64,000 nucleotides of DNA from CALLPQ01 sp039819545 (lineage in GTDB: Bacteria; Pseudomonadota; Alphaproteobacteria; Caulobacterales; Parvularculaceae), in the NCBI GenBank assembly GCA_039819545.1, contig JBCBRS010000004.1:1-64000 (forward strand), written 5' to 3'. Both the position numbers and the translations under genes were made by a program. The number at the start of each line of letters is the position of its first letter. Position 1 is the stretch's first letter. Shown in pieces: positions 17,803-27,868 of this stretch. Under the pieces are notes generated by a model. That model ran no database searches. It was given only the letters and a program-made list of their open reading frames with translations, and was not told where the DNA came from.

Positions 17803-19206
17803 CTACAACACGGCTGCAGTGGGAAAATCGCGGGGATCGGCCACATGACCGGCAATGGCGCTCGCCGCCGCTGTTGCCGGGCTGGCGAGAACGGTGCGCA
17901 CGTCTTTACCCTGGCGACCGACAAAATTACGGTTGGAGGTAGAGACAACAAGATCACCCGGCTCGCCTTGGTCGCCATTCATGGCAATACACATGGAACA
18001 GCCCGGCAATCGCCACTGGGCGCCTGCTTCGGTAAAAATACGGTCGAGCCCTTCGGCTTCGGCAGCTTTTCGAATGGCTTCAGACCCTGGTACCACGAGC
18101 ATGGTGATCCCCGCTTTCACCTTCTGATCCTTGAGGATGGCCGCCGCCTCCCGCAAATCGGTAAGGCGTGAATTGGTACAGCTTCCCACAAAGACGCGAT
18201 CAACTTTCAGAGTACCGATGGGCTGGTCAGCCTGTGTCTTCATATAGGCGTGGGCCCCATCATCCTGTGGCGGAATAATACCCTTTACCGATGCGGCGGC
18301 GTCGGGGGAAACGCCATAGGTGACCATCGGTTCAATGAGAGCAGCGTCGATGGTGATGTCGCGATCAATCAAGGCTCCGGGGTCCGTTTTCAGGGTGCGC
18401 CAGTCAGCAAGTGCGCCATCCCAGTCAGCCCCGATGGGGCAATATGGGCGCCCGGCGAGCCAGTCGAAGGTTGTCTCGTCCGGGGCGACCATACCAAAGC
18501 GCGCCCCCGCCTCTATAGACATATTGCACAAGGTCATGCGGGCCTCCATAGAGAGCGCCTCCACCGCTGGACCAGCAAACTCGATGGCAAAGCCTTGCCC
18601 GCCATCGGCTCCGATTTCCCGAATGATATAGAGCGCCATATCCTTTGCAGTGACGCCGGGTGCCAGCGTGTTCTCCAGCATAATACGCATGGTGCGCGGT
18701 TTGCGTTGGAAGACACATTGCGTGGCAAGCACATGCCCCACCTCGGTCGTCCCAATACCGAAGGCAAGCGCCCCGAAAGCGCCATGGGTCGACGTGTGAC
18801 TATCACCGCACACGATGGTTTTTCCAGGTTGGGTTACCCCAAGCTCTGGCCCCACCACATGGACGATACCGCGGCGCGGGTCGCCGAGGTCAAGGAGTTC
18901 AATGCCATGCGTTGCGCAGTTTTCAATCAGGGTACGGACCTGGTTTGCCGCGGCCGGGGTTGCATAGGGTAATGCCCCGTCTGCCCCCGCCGGTAGGGTG
19001 GGAACCGAATGATCAAGGGTCGCAAGGGTCAAGTCAGGCCGACGCACGGGCAGACCCCGCTCCTCCAGCACGGAAAAAGCCTGCGGCGACGTTACCTCGT
19101 GGATCAGGTGGAGATCGATATAGAGAACGCCGGGGCGATTATCGGTTTCCGCTATCACAAGATGGCGTTGCCAAAGCTTGTCAAACAGGCTCGTGGGAGA
19201 CGCCAT
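17803..19206 (-). CDS. leuC: 3-isopropylmalate dehydratase large subunit
   Basis: LeuC carries the 4Fe-4S cluster that isomerises 2- to 3-isopropylmalate. The 467-residue protein has LFDKLWQRHLV at the N-terminus, GDSHTSTHGAFGALAFGIGT, and the three cluster cysteines in VGSCTNSRLTD and LPGCSMCIAMNGD. All hallmark motifs are intact and the length is standard. The ATG at 19206 has GAGGAAA 7 nt upstream. The gap to ilvC is 44 nt with no terminator, so both belong to one transcript. Confidence 0.97.
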   Translation of the reverse strand: MASPTSLFDKLWQRHLVIAETDNRPGVLYIDLHLIHEVTSPQAFSVLEERGLPVRRPDLTLATLDHSVPTLPAGADGALPYATPAAANQVRTLIENCATHGIELLDLGDPRRGIVHVVGPELGVTQPGKTIVCGDSHTSTHGAFGALAFGIGTTEVGHVLATQCVFQRKPRTMRIMLENTLAPGVTAKDMALYIIREIGADGGQGFAIEFAGPAVEALSMEARMTLCNMSIEAGARFGMVAPDETTFDWLAGRPYCPIGADWDGALADWRTLKTDPGALIDRDITIDAALIEPMVTYGVSPDAAASVKGIIPPQDDGAHAYMKTQADQPIGTLKVDRVFVGSCTNSRLTDLREAAAILKDQKVKAGITMLVVPGSEAIRKAAEAEGLDRIFTEAGAQWRLPGCSMCIAMNGDQGEPGDLVVSTSNRNFVGRQGKDVRTVLASPATAAASAIAGHVADPRDFPTAAVL

Positions 19207-19250
19207 CGCTCTGTTTCCTCATTTCAATAAGACGATGCATACCCATCTGT

Positions 19251-20246
19251 CTACTGATCTTTTTGCAACCAGGCCATCCGCTCACGCAAGGCCTTGCCAG
19301 TTTTTTCAATGGGCTGTTCCAGATCAGCATTGAGCATGCGCGCATATTCCCCCTTGCCCGTTTGATTTTCCTTGATCCAATTCTTCGCAAACGTTCCGTT
19401 TTGAATATCGTTTAGCACCTCTTTCATCCTGGCCTTCGTCTCGGCATTCACGACGCGAGGACCGGAAACGAGATCACCATAAATCGCAGTCTCAGAAATA
19501 AAGTCATGCATGCGGGCGATACCGCCTTCATAGAGCAGATCTACAATCAGTTTTAGCTCATGCAGGCATTCATAATAGGCGATTTCCGGCTGGTATCCGG
19601 CCTCAACCAGGGTTTCAAAACCAGCAGTAACAAGCTCGGTCGCCCCGCCGCACAACACAGCCTGCTCCCCAAAGAGGTCGGTTTCGGTCTCTTCGCGGAA
19701 GGTTGTTTCGATGACGCCAGCGGTCGCCCCGCCAATTAGATTTGCATAAGACAGCGCGCGGTCCTTCGCCTGACCAGAGGCATCCTGATGGACAGCAAAC
19801 AGGCAGGGTACGCCCCGGCCACGTTCATACTCACGGCGCACAAGATCGCCCGGCCCCTTGGGTGCAACAAGAACAACATCGACGTCAGTGGGCGGAACAA
19901 CGCGGTCATAAAGAACCGTAAATCCGTGGGCGAACAAAATGGTATCGCCAGCCTGCAGCCCCGGCGCAATATCATCCTTGAAGATTTCTTCATGGCTCAT
20001 ATCGGGTGTTAAGATTGCAATCAGCTTTGCCTCAGCGGCGGCTTCCTTGACGCTGACAACCTTATGACCATCCGCCAACGCCTGTTTAGCGCCAGCACCA
20101 CCGGGGCGCGCGCCGATAAGAACCGTGCATCCTGAATTCTTCAAATTGAGAGCGTGGGCGCGACCCTGACTACCATAGCCAATGACCGCAACGGTATCAG
20201 CTTTAACGAGATCTGGATTGGTATCGGCTTTTCCGTAGACTTTCAT
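19251..20246 (-). CDS. ilvC: Ketol-acid reductoisomerase (NADP+), class I
   Basis: IlvC isomerises and reduces acetolactate or acetohydroxybutyrate in valine, leucine and isoleucine synthesis. The 331 residues match short class I enzymes. The Rossmann motif GYGSQGRAHALN is at 23-34. Metal-site residues lie in DLFGEQAVLCGG and the C-terminal knotted domain in YYECLHELKLIVDL. It is the first gene of the ilvC-leuCDB operon. About 50 nt upstream is a terminator-like hairpin preceded by a Val/Leu leader peptide, so expression is probably controlled by ribosome-mediated attenuation. Confidence 0.97.
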   Translation of the reverse strand: MKVYGKADTNPDLVKADTVAVIGYGSQGRAHALNLKNSGCTVLIGARPGGAGAKQALADGHKVVSVKEAAAEAKLIAILTPDMSHEEIFKDDIAPGLQAGDTILFAHGFTVLYDRVVPPTDVDVVLVAPKGPGDLVRREYERGRGVPCLFAVHQDASGQAKDRALSYANLIGGATAGVIETTFREETETDLFGEQAVLCGGATELVTAGFETLVEAGYQPEIAYYECLHELKLIVDLLYEGGIARMHDFISETAIYGDLVSGPRVVNAETKARMKEVLNDIQNGTFAKNWIKENQTGKGEYARMLNADLEQPIEKTGKALRERMAWLQKDQ

Positions 20247-20294
20247 GACCGTATTTTCTTTCTCTGTTTACTGATCATCCTGCTGGATCATAAC

Positions 20295-20324
20295 AAAAAC
20301 CCGCCACCGGGAGGGGAAGCGGGT
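20295..20324 (-). terminator. Attenuator terminator of the ilvC-leuCDB operon
   Basis: On the minus strand ACCCGC (20324-20319) pairs with GCGGGT (20304-20299), followed by T residues. The upstream arm, extended to ACCCGCTT, is also perfectly complementary over 8 nt to AAGCGGGT at the end of the leader peptide gene (20362-20355). The two pairings exclude each other, as in classical attenuators. Confidence 0.78.
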
Positions 20325-20352
20325 GTATAGAATTTCATTCCTAATGAGAGCT

Positions 20353-20391
20353 TTACCCGCTTTTTTGCTGCCCTGATAGGAGCACCACCAT
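20353..20391 (-). CDS. Branched-chain amino-acid leader peptide (12 aa)
   Basis: The minus strand encodes MVVLLSGQQKSG then stop, with two Val and two Leu codons in a row, including CTA, which is rare in high-GC genomes. Its last codons (AGC GGG TAA) contain the antiterminator strand that pairs with the 5' arm of the downstream terminator. A ribosome stalled at the Val/Leu codons would leave that strand free and allow read-through into ilvC; a ribosome reaching the stop codon would mask it and favour termination. The ribosome binding site is weak (a GGGTGGGT tract right before the ATG). This is a regulatory peptide and need have no function of its own. Confidence 0.72.
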   Translation of the reverse strand: MVVLLSGQQKSG

Positions 20392-20589
20392 ACCCACCCG
20401 GCACACCGCACAGACCGCCGTAAGGACCGCGTCAAACCGTTCGCGATGACCAAAGTGTGACGACAAAGACATGGAGGCAACTTCCAACTTAGCGACGCGT
20501 CGCACGACTACGCCATCGCTCCACGCGGGGCAAGCCGTTACCACCAAAAAATTTGCGAAATTGAGCAGAATACACTCGCGGATCGACGG
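20392..20589 (-). promoter_or_regulatory. Upstream region of the ilvC leader
   Basis: This stretch between the aminotransferase stop codon and the leader peptide must contain the operon promoter. I could not choose convincing -35 and -10 boxes by eye and see no other feature. Together with the leader it makes a 343-nt region without a conventional gene. Confidence 0.4.
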
Positions 20590-21774
20590 TCATGGCGTAC
20601 TGGCAAGCAAGCGCTTTACATTGCGCGCCGCCTGACGAATGCGTTGCTCGTTTTCCACAAGGCCGATGCGCACATAACTGTCCCCATGCTCGCCAAAGCC
20701 AAGGCCCGGCGCTACAGCAATATCCGCCACCTCCATCAGATGTTTGGCAAAGGTAACGGAGCCCATGGTTTGAAATTGGGGCGGGATTGCCGCCCACGCA
20801 AACATGGACGCGCCAGGGACCGGAATATCCCAGCCAGCAGCGGCAAAACTCGACACGAGAATATCGCGCCGCGCCCGGTAAATAGCTCGGATCTTGTCAA
20901 TCTCGCTGTCAGGGGCGTCAAGCGCTGCGCTGGCCGCCACTTGAATCGGCGTAAAGGCGCCGTAATCGAGATAGGATTTTACCCGGGCAAGGGCGCTGAT
21001 CATCCGCTCATTGCCAACTGCCATACCGACACGCCAGCCTGCCATAGCAAAGGACTTCGAGAGCGAGTTCACCTCCACCGCCAGATCAATCGCGCCCGGC
21101 ACCTGAAAAATCGATGGTGGTGGGGTTTCAAAATAAATCTCGCTATAGGCAAGATCAGACAGGACGAGAATATCGTGACGCCGGGCAAGCGCTACAACCT
21201 CTGTATAGAAATCAAGACCAATGGTTTGCGCGGTGGGATTGGACGGGTAATTGATCACCATGGCGCGCGGGGTCTTACGCGCATCGCCAATCGCCTGGTA
21301 CAGCCCGCGCAAATGCGCTTCTGGTGTGAGGGCAGGCACTGCGCAAATCTCGCCCCCTGCAATAATAAAGCCGTAGGCATGGATTGGATAGGCGGGATTG
21401 GGCGACAGAATAATATCACCGGGCGCGGTTATCGCCTGCGCCAGATTGGCAAACCCCTCTTTGGAGCCAAGGGTCGCAACAATCTGGCTATCTGGGTCTA
21501 AGGCAACGTCGAACCGACGGCGATAATAACGCGCCATGGCCTTGCGCAAGCCGGCTATCCCTCTCGATACGGAATACCGGTGCGTACGCGGATTGCGAAC
21601 CGTCTCCACCAACTTGTCCACGATAAAATCGGGCGTCGGCATATCGGGATTACCCATCCCAAGGTCGATAATATCGCGCCCCGATCGGCGGAGTGCGGCC
21701 TTGAGGGTATTGACCTCCTCGAACACATAAGGAGGCAGCTGTTTGATCCGATAAAAGTCTTCATGTTGTACCAT
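20590..21774 (-). CDS. alaC: PLP-dependent aminotransferase, AlaC type
   Basis: This fold-type I aminotransferase probably makes alanine from pyruvate and glutamate. The 394-residue sequence starts with the AlaC-like IKQLPPYVFEEVNTLKAALR and DLGMGNPDMPTP. It has NPAYPIHAYGFIIAGG, NYPSNPTAQT and the PLP-lysine region NSLSKSFAMAGWRVGMAVGN, and ends with the Arg-containing SYVRIGLVENEQRIRQAARN. These agree with AlaC/YfdZ and with the related LL-diaminopimelate aminotransferase group. The gene lies 81 nt downstream of gltB on the same strand and may share its transcript; the glutamate made by GltBD is the amino donor. Confidence 0.85.
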   Translation of the reverse strand: MVQHEDFYRIKQLPPYVFEEVNTLKAALRRSGRDIIDLGMGNPDMPTPDFIVDKLVETVRNPRTHRYSVSRGIAGLRKAMARYYRRRFDVALDPDSQIVATLGSKEGFANLAQAITAPGDIILSPNPAYPIHAYGFIIAGGEICAVPALTPEAHLRGLYQAIGDARKTPRAMVINYPSNPTAQTIGLDFYTEVVALARRHDILVLSDLAYSEIYFETPPPSIFQVPGAIDLAVEVNSLSKSFAMAGWRVGMAVGNERMISALARVKSYLDYGAFTPIQVAASAALDAPDSEIDKIRAIYRARRDILVSSFAAAGWDIPVPGASMFAWAAIPPQFQTMGSVTFAKHLMEVADIAVAPGLGFGEHGDSYVRIGLVENEQRIRQAARNVKRLLASTP

Positions 21775-21855
21775 GGTATGGGCGTTCCGCTGGAGCCGTA
21801 AAAATCAAGCCGTGAGCCCTAGCCGGTTTCGACGACGGGCACCAAAGGGTAATGC

Positions 21856-24800
21856 CTACGCCGTATTCGCGGCCCGATCTGCGGATTTCGCGGCGGACGG
21901 GCCACGTGCCTTTTGCGCAGCCTGGTATCGCTCGCGATAAGCAATCATTTCCAAAGGCTCCACAACCCGCAGATGTGAAACGGTTTGCGGCCAATCATCC
22001 AGCAAGGCCGCAGCGCGCGGGGAGCCGGTTTCCGCTAGATGCCGCCTGATCAGCGCCTCGCACTGATCATCCTGATCCGGATCATAGACCCGTACGGCAA
22101 CGCTTTGCCTGTTTAGGTTCAGGGCAAATTTGTTCTGTTCATCAAGCACATAGGCAATACCGCCGGTCATACCCGCCGCAAAATTACTGCCAACGGAGCC
22201 AAGGATAACAACCGTGCCGCCCGTCATATACTCGCAGCCATTGGCCGAGCAGCCTTCGATCACGGCATCGGCGCCGGAATTGCGTACCGCAAACCGCCCC
22301 CCGGCCCGGCCCGCGGCGAACAGCGCACCGGATGTGGCTCCATAAAGGCATGTATTGCCAATGATGGAATCGTCGGTTCCCATACTTTTCTCTGCCGGGC
22401 GGACGACAACCGTGGCCCCGGAAAGCCCCTTGCCCACATAGTCATTGGCATCGCCATCAACGGTGAGTTTGAGCCCGCGCGCACCAAACGCACCCAGCGA
22501 CTGACCGGCAGACCCCTTCAGGCTGATGGCAACATGATCGTCGCTGAGGGTTTCAGGATCAAACCGGCGAACAATATGCGAGCTAATCCGTGTACCGACG
22601 GCGCGATCGGTATTGCGAACCGGCACGCGGACCTGCACACGCTCACGCCGTTCCAGAAAGGCGGCCAGTTCGGGCAGGATCGCCTGGTCCACCGTATCAT
22701 TGACCGGCGTGCGCCCTGTCCGGGTTGACCGCATGGGCCGCTCACCCGCATCAACCATGGTCAGGATTGGGTTGAGATCGAGATCATCAAGGTGCGATGC
22801 ACCGCGCGAAACCTGATCCAGGAGATCAGCCCGGCCAATCACATCCTCCAGGGAGCGCGCGCCAAGACCAGCAAGGATCTCTCGCGTCTCCTCGGCAATA
22901 AAGGTCATCAGGTTGACCACGTGATCAGCGGTTCCGGGGAACCGGGCGCGTAGATCATCATCTTGTGTGCACACGCCCACGGGACAGGTGTTTGAATGAC
23001 ACTGACGCACCATCAGGCACCCCATAGCCACCAGCGAAATCGTGCCGATGCCATATTCCTCAGCTCCCAGCATGGCAGCAATCACCACGTCACGCCCGGT
23101 GCGAATACCCCCGTCGGTCCGCAAGGTCACCTGCGCGCGAAGATGATTCAGGGTCAGGACCTGATGGGCCTCGGCGAGGCCAAGCTCCCACGGTGCGCCA
23201 GCAAATTTGATGGAGGTTTGCGGGCTCGCCCCCGTGCCACCCACATTGCCGGAGATCAGGATCACATCGGCTTTTGCCTTGGCAACGCCGGCGGCAATGG
23301 CGCCAATCCCGGCGGCAGAGACTAGTTTCACGCACACCCGCGCGTCCGGATTGATTTGTTTGAGATCATAGATCAGCTGCGCCAGATCCTCGATCGAATA
23401 GATATCGTGATGCGGCGGCGGCGAGATCAACGTAACGCCCGGCGTGGCGTGACGCATCCGTGCGATGAATTCGGTTACCTTGAAGCCCGGCAACTGCCCA
23501 CCCTCGCCGGGCTTTGCGCCTTGGGCAACCTTGATTTCAATCTCCCGGCACTGATTAAGATAGCTGGCGGTGACACCAAACCGGCCTGAGGCAACCTGTT
23601 TGATAGCGGAGTTCGCGTTGTCACCATTAGGCATGGGGGTGTAGCGTTCGGGGACCTCCCCGCCTTCACCGGAGACGGATTTTGCTCCGATCCGGTTCAT
23701 GGCAATATTCAAGGTTCCATGCGCCTCCGGTGACAGCGCGCCAAGGGACATTCCGGGCGTGACAAAGCGGCGACGGACATCATGGGCCGCCTCCACCGCA
23801 TCGGTCGCGAGCGTCGCCCCTAAAGGCCGAGCACGGAGCAAATCACGGATCTGCGCAGGCGGTTGCTGCGCTAGGGCATCGCTATAGCGGCGATAGCCAG
23901 CGCTATCGTTGGTGCGCACCGCCGTTTGGAGATCGGCCACCAGATTGGCCTCCAGCACATGGTGCTCGCCCCGGCGTCGATGGCGGTAGAACCCACCAAC
24001 GCCAATCGCCGGCTGTTCCCCCTCCCACGCGTGGCCATGCACCACCATGGTTGTCTTTTCGAGGCCTGCAAGGCCAATACCGGAAATACGGCTGGTCATA
24101 CCGGGAAAGAATTCTTCCACCAGCATGCGCGATAGGCCCAACGCCTCGAAGTTGCACCCGCCGCGATAGGAGGAAATCACCGAAATCCCCATTTTGGATA
24201 TGATTTTCAGAAGGCCAGCCTCCAGCGCCAGCTTGTAGTTTTGGGCGAATTGATTGACGCCCTCGCGATCCGTTTTACCCGGCAGGCAAGCCATGGCGAT
24301 CGAATCAAACGCCAGATAGGGATTGACCACAGTGGCGCCCACTCCTACCAGAACCGCGCAATAATGCGCATCAAGACATTCCGCAGTCCGAATAATGATC
24401 GAGCAGTAGGTTCGATGGCCGGTTTTGGTCAAATGCGCATGCACCCCGCCCGCCGCAAGGATCATCGGGACAGCGATCCGCCCTGGGCCCTGATATTCAT
24501 CGGTGAGGATCACATGACCAGCACCGTCGCGCACGGCGCGTTCGGCCTCACGCCTAATCCGTTGTAACGCCCCCTTCAAACCAGAACCATCACCGTTCGC
24601 CTGGGCAAAATTATAGGTACAATCGATCTCCACAATGCTTTGATCGAGCCGCCCGCGCAGACGGTTATACATGCCATTGGTTAGCACCGGGCTTTCCAAA
24701 ACAAAAACATCCGTCTGCGTATGATCCGTCTCTAGAATATTGCCAAGGTTCTTAAACCGGGTCTTGAGACTCATGACACCCGCCTCGCGCAAGGGGTCAA

Positions 24801-26412
24801 TGGGCGGGTTTGTCACCTGACTGAAATTCTGACGAAAGAAATGCGACATGGGTCGGTAGTTTTCCGACAGAACCGCGATGGGCGTATCATCCCCCATGGA
24901 GCCGATGGCCTCTTTGCCCGTTTCAGCCATGGGGCGAAGGATAAGATCGAGGACCTCACGATCATAACTTGCCGCCGCCTGCCGGCGTTTCAGCTTTTCG
25001 CCATGATAAAGCTGCGGCTCTGGCCCGGGCCCAATAATGGGCTCAAGCTCTGTAATATTATCCAACCATTCCGTGTACGGCTTTTTTGCGGCAAGCTCAT
25101 CGACAATTTCTTCGGAGGAATAGAATTTCGATTCCTCCAGATCAATAGCGATCATCCGCCCTGGCCCGATTGCCCCGCGCGTGAGGACCTTGCGATCGCC
25201 GAGCGGGCACATACCGGTCTCCGAGCCCACGGCCAGAATGTTGTCATCGGTAATCGCATAGCGCAGCGGGCGCAGGCCACTACGGTCAAGACCGGCCACG
25301 GCCCACCGGCCATCATAGGCGGCAATGGCGGCAGGCCCATCCCAGGGTTCCATCACGGCATTGCAATATTCATACAGCGCGCGCCAGTTCGCGGGCATGG
25401 CGGCCGCGCGTTTCGACCACGCCTCCGGGATCAACAGGGCCTTAGCCATGGGGGCAGAGCGCCCGGCCCGCATCAGGAGTTCAAACGCCTGATCAAGCGC
25501 AGCGGAATCCGATGAGCCCGGTTGGATCACCGGTTTGATCTGATCACCATGAGAGCCAAAAACCGAAGACGCCATTCGGATTTCATGGCTTTTCATCCAG
25601 TTCACATTCCCCTTCAGGGTGTTGATCTCCCCATTATGGGCGAGCATGCGAAAGGGTTGTGCCAACCGCCATTCGGGAAATGTGTTGGTGGAGTAGCGCT
25701 GGTGAAAAATTGCAATCCGCGACACAAAACGCGGGTCTTTCAAATCCGTATAGAAATTATCGATCTCAGCGGCCAGGAACATGCCCTTGTAAACGATATC
25801 CTGTGAGGACAGGGAGCATACATAAAGATCGTTGAGACCAGCTTCGCGCGCCTGTTTTTCGATCCGGCGACGCACGAGGTAGAGAACCCGGTCCAGGTCC
25901 TCGCGGCTACGCCCTTTCGGATCGCAAAAGAGCACCTGTTCAATTTCCGGGCGGGCGGCATTAGCCTTGCTGCCGAGAACGCGGCTTGTCACCGGCACCT
26001 GGCGCCAGCCATACATGTAAAACCCATCGCGCAGGATCTCTGATTCCACGATGGTTCGGGCGGCGTCCTGTGCCTGAAAATTCGTCCGCGGCAGGAAGAC
26101 CATGCCCACGCAAATATCCTCGTCGCCCGCCGTGTGTCCGGTGCGCTCCACATAGGCGCGGAATAATTCCTGCGGCACGTTAAGCCGAATGCCAGCGCCA
26201 TCCCCTGTTTTGCCGTCAGCATCGACGGCGCCTCGGTGCCAAACCGCCTTGAGGGCCGCAATAGCCATTTCCACGATTTCGCGGCGCGGCTTTGCATCAA
26301 TCGCCGCCACAAGACCAACACCGCAGGCATCGGACTCGCTGGCCGGATCGTACGCCCCCGCATCAATCAGCCGTTGGCGCTCATACCGGTACCGGTCTGG
26401 GAATGAAGTCAT
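21856..26412 (-). CDS. gltB: Glutamate synthase (NADPH) large subunit
   Basis: GltB hydrolyses glutamine and transfers the ammonia to 2-oxoglutarate. The 1518-residue protein has the standard length. A 29-residue propeptide precedes C30 (in ESDACGVGL), the nucleophile of the class II glutamine amidotransferase domain. The central domain, the FMN-binding synthase domain (VKLVSAAGIGAIAAGVAKAK and ISGNVGGTGASPQTSIKFAG) and the 3Fe-4S motif CLMVRQCHSNTC follow, then the C-terminal beta-helix with repeated Gly motifs. It is 25 nt downstream of gltD with no terminator, so gltD-gltB is one operon in the order small-large. Confidence 0.98.
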   Translation of the reverse strand: MTSFPDRYRYERQRLIDAGAYDPASESDACGVGLVAAIDAKPRREIVEMAIAALKAVWHRGAVDADGKTGDGAGIRLNVPQELFRAYVERTGHTAGDEDICVGMVFLPRTNFQAQDAARTIVESEILRDGFYMYGWRQVPVTSRVLGSKANAARPEIEQVLFCDPKGRSREDLDRVLYLVRRRIEKQAREAGLNDLYVCSLSSQDIVYKGMFLAAEIDNFYTDLKDPRFVSRIAIFHQRYSTNTFPEWRLAQPFRMLAHNGEINTLKGNVNWMKSHEIRMASSVFGSHGDQIKPVIQPGSSDSAALDQAFELLMRAGRSAPMAKALLIPEAWSKRAAAMPANWRALYEYCNAVMEPWDGPAAIAAYDGRWAVAGLDRSGLRPLRYAITDDNILAVGSETGMCPLGDRKVLTRGAIGPGRMIAIDLEESKFYSSEEIVDELAAKKPYTEWLDNITELEPIIGPGPEPQLYHGEKLKRRQAAASYDREVLDLILRPMAETGKEAIGSMGDDTPIAVLSENYRPMSHFFRQNFSQVTNPPIDPLREAGVMSLKTRFKNLGNILETDHTQTDVFVLESPVLTNGMYNRLRGRLDQSIVEIDCTYNFAQANGDGSGLKGALQRIRREAERAVRDGAGHVILTDEYQGPGRIAVPMILAAGGVHAHLTKTGHRTYCSIIIRTAECLDAHYCAVLVGVGATVVNPYLAFDSIAMACLPGKTDREGVNQFAQNYKLALEAGLLKIISKMGISVISSYRGGCNFEALGLSRMLVEEFFPGMTSRISGIGLAGLEKTTMVVHGHAWEGEQPAIGVGGFYRHRRRGEHHVLEANLVADLQTAVRTNDSAGYRRYSDALAQQPPAQIRDLLRARPLGATLATDAVEAAHDVRRRFVTPGMSLGALSPEAHGTLNIAMNRIGAKSVSGEGGEVPERYTPMPNGDNANSAIKQVASGRFGVTASYLNQCREIEIKVAQGAKPGEGGQLPGFKVTEFIARMRHATPGVTLISPPPHHDIYSIEDLAQLIYDLKQINPDARVCVKLVSAAGIGAIAAGVAKAKADVILISGNVGGTGASPQTSIKFAGAPWELGLAEAHQVLTLNHLRAQVTLRTDGGIRTGRDVVIAAMLGAEEYGIGTISLVAMGCLMVRQCHSNTCPVGVCTQDDDLRARFPGTADHVVNLMTFIAEETREILAGLGARSLEDVIGRADLLDQVSRGASHLDDLDLNPILTMVDAGERPMRSTRTGRTPVNDTVDQAILPELAAFLERRERVQVRVPVRNTDRAVGTRISSHIVRRFDPETLSDDHVAISLKGSAGQSLGAFGARGLKLTVDGDANDYVGKGLSGATVVVRPAEKSMGTDDSIIGNTCLYGATSGALFAAGRAGGRFAVRNSGADAVIEGCSANGCEYMTGGTVVILGSVGSNFAAGMTGGIAYVLDEQNKFALNLNRQSVAVRVYDPDQDDQCEALIRRHLAETGSPRAAALLDDWPQTVSHLRVVEPLEMIAYRERYQAAQKARGPSAAKSADRAANTA

Positions 26413-26437
26413 CAGTTTTCAGATCCTTCTAAACCGC

Positions 26438-27868
26438 CTATTGAGCGGCAATCACGGGGCGCGACAGGGCATTGATATGCGCCAGCATGCTTTGCGCCAC
26501 CTCGCGACCGTCGCGAATGGCCCACACAACCAGGGAGGCGCCGCGAACAATGTCACCGGCGGCAAACACACCGGGCACCGATGTTTCAAGCGAGGTGGGG
26601 TGAACCTTCAGCGTACCCCGCTTTGTCACCGTCAGCGCCGGCGTCTCAAAGAGGGTGGGCAGGTCTTCCGCCTCAAAGCCCAGCGCCTTAATCACGAGAT
26701 CGGCAGGGAGATCAAAGGCGCTATCGGCAACTTCCACCGGCGCGCGGCGACCGCTGGCGTCCGGCTCGCCAAGTTCCATGCGAACCGCGCGCAAACCACG
26801 AGCCTGATCACTATCGCCAAACACGGCCTTGGGCGCGGCCAGCCATTCAAAATGGATGCCTTCTTCTTGCGCATGGCCGGTTTCCCGGGCGGACCCCGGC
26901 ATATTTTTTTGATCCCGTCGATAGACGCAGGTGACGCTGGCCGCGTCCTGACGGATGGCCGTGCGGACACAATCCATCGCAGTATCCCCGCCGCCAATGA
27001 CGACCACATGACGCCCCTCAGCGTTAAGGGCACCCTTATCAAAAGCGGGCACCGCGTCGCCAAGACCTTTGCGGTTGGATGCGGTGAGGAAATCGAGTGC
27101 AGCCACAACACCGTCACTGCCCGACCCGGGGCAGGTCAGGTCCCGCGCCTTGTAAACACCCGTGGCGATGAGGATTGCATGGTGACGGTTGCGCAGGTCG
27201 GCCAACGACACGTCACGCCCGATATCCACATTGGTTTCAAATTTAATCCCGCTATCGCGCAAATAGTCCGCGCGCCGCGTCACGATCGTCTTATCCAGTT
27301 TGAAATTTGGAATGCCATAAACAAGAAGACCGCCAACCCGGTCATACCGATCATAAACCGTGACCTGGATGCCTTCTTTGCGCAGGGCTTCTGCGGCGGC
27401 CAGACCCGCTGGGCCCGCGCCGATAATGCCAACGCTTTCCTCGCGCTCAATCACCGGGCGCACCGGTTTGACCCAACCCTTTTCAAACGCCGTTTCGGTT
27501 ATATATTGCTCCACAGATCCGATGGTGACTGTGCCGTGCCCAGACTGTTCAATCACGCAAGCACCTTCACAAAGACGATCCTGCGGACAGATGCGCCCGC
27601 AAACCTCCGGCATGGCATTGGTTTCCGAGGAGACCGCATACGCCTCTTCCAGGCGTCCCTCGGCAACGAGTTTCAGCCAGTCGGGGATGTTGTTGCCGAG
27701 CGGACAATGGTTCTGGCAAAACGGGACCCCGCATTGGCTACAACGAGAGGCTTGCTCAGCGGCCTTGCCATCGGCAAATTTGCGATAGATTTCGTCGAAA
27801 TCTTCGCGCCGCTGGGCAGGGTTCCGCTTTTCTGGCGGCTGGCGATCCGTCTCGGTAAATTTAAGCAT
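26438..27868 (-). CDS. gltD: Glutamate synthase (NADPH) small subunit
   Basis: GltD takes electrons from NADPH and passes them through FAD and iron-sulfur clusters to GltB. The 476-residue protein has an N-terminal double Cys cluster (C43, C46, C51, C55 and C90, C94, C100, C104), the FAD motif GAGPAGLAAAEAL, the NADPH motif GGGDTAMDC, and a C-terminal FAD contact at GVFAAGDIVRGASLVVWAI. All are intact. It is transcribed first, ahead of gltB. The 211-nt region upstream is shared with a divergent methyltransferase gene. Confidence 0.97.
   Translation of the reverse strand: MLKFTETDRQPPEKRNPAQRREDFDEIYRKFADGKAAEQASRCSQCGVPFCQNHCPLGNNIPDWLKLVAEGRLEEAYAVSSETNAMPEVCGRICPQDRLCEGACVIEQSGHGTVTIGSVEQYITETAFEKGWVKPVRPVIEREESVGIIGAGPAGLAAAEALRKEGIQVTVYDRYDRVGGLLVYGIPNFKLDKTIVTRRADYLRDSGIKFETNVDIGRDVSLADLRNRHHAILIATGVYKARDLTCPGSGSDGVVAALDFLTASNRKGLGDAVPAFDKGALNAEGRHVVVIGGGDTAMDCVRTAIRQDAASVTCVYRRDQKNMPGSARETGHAQEEGIHFEWLAAPKAVFGDSDQARGLRAVRMELGEPDASGRRAPVEVADSAFDLPADLVIKALGFEAEDLPTLFETPALTVTKRGTLKVHPTSLETSVPGVFAAGDIVRGASLVVWAIRDGREVAQSMLAHINALSRPVIAAQ

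Noticed and set aside
17772..17978. Longer N-terminus for LeuD
   Set aside because: It would overlap leuC and add residues unlike any LeuD; the GTG at 17771 has an ideal ribosome binding site and gives the normal length.
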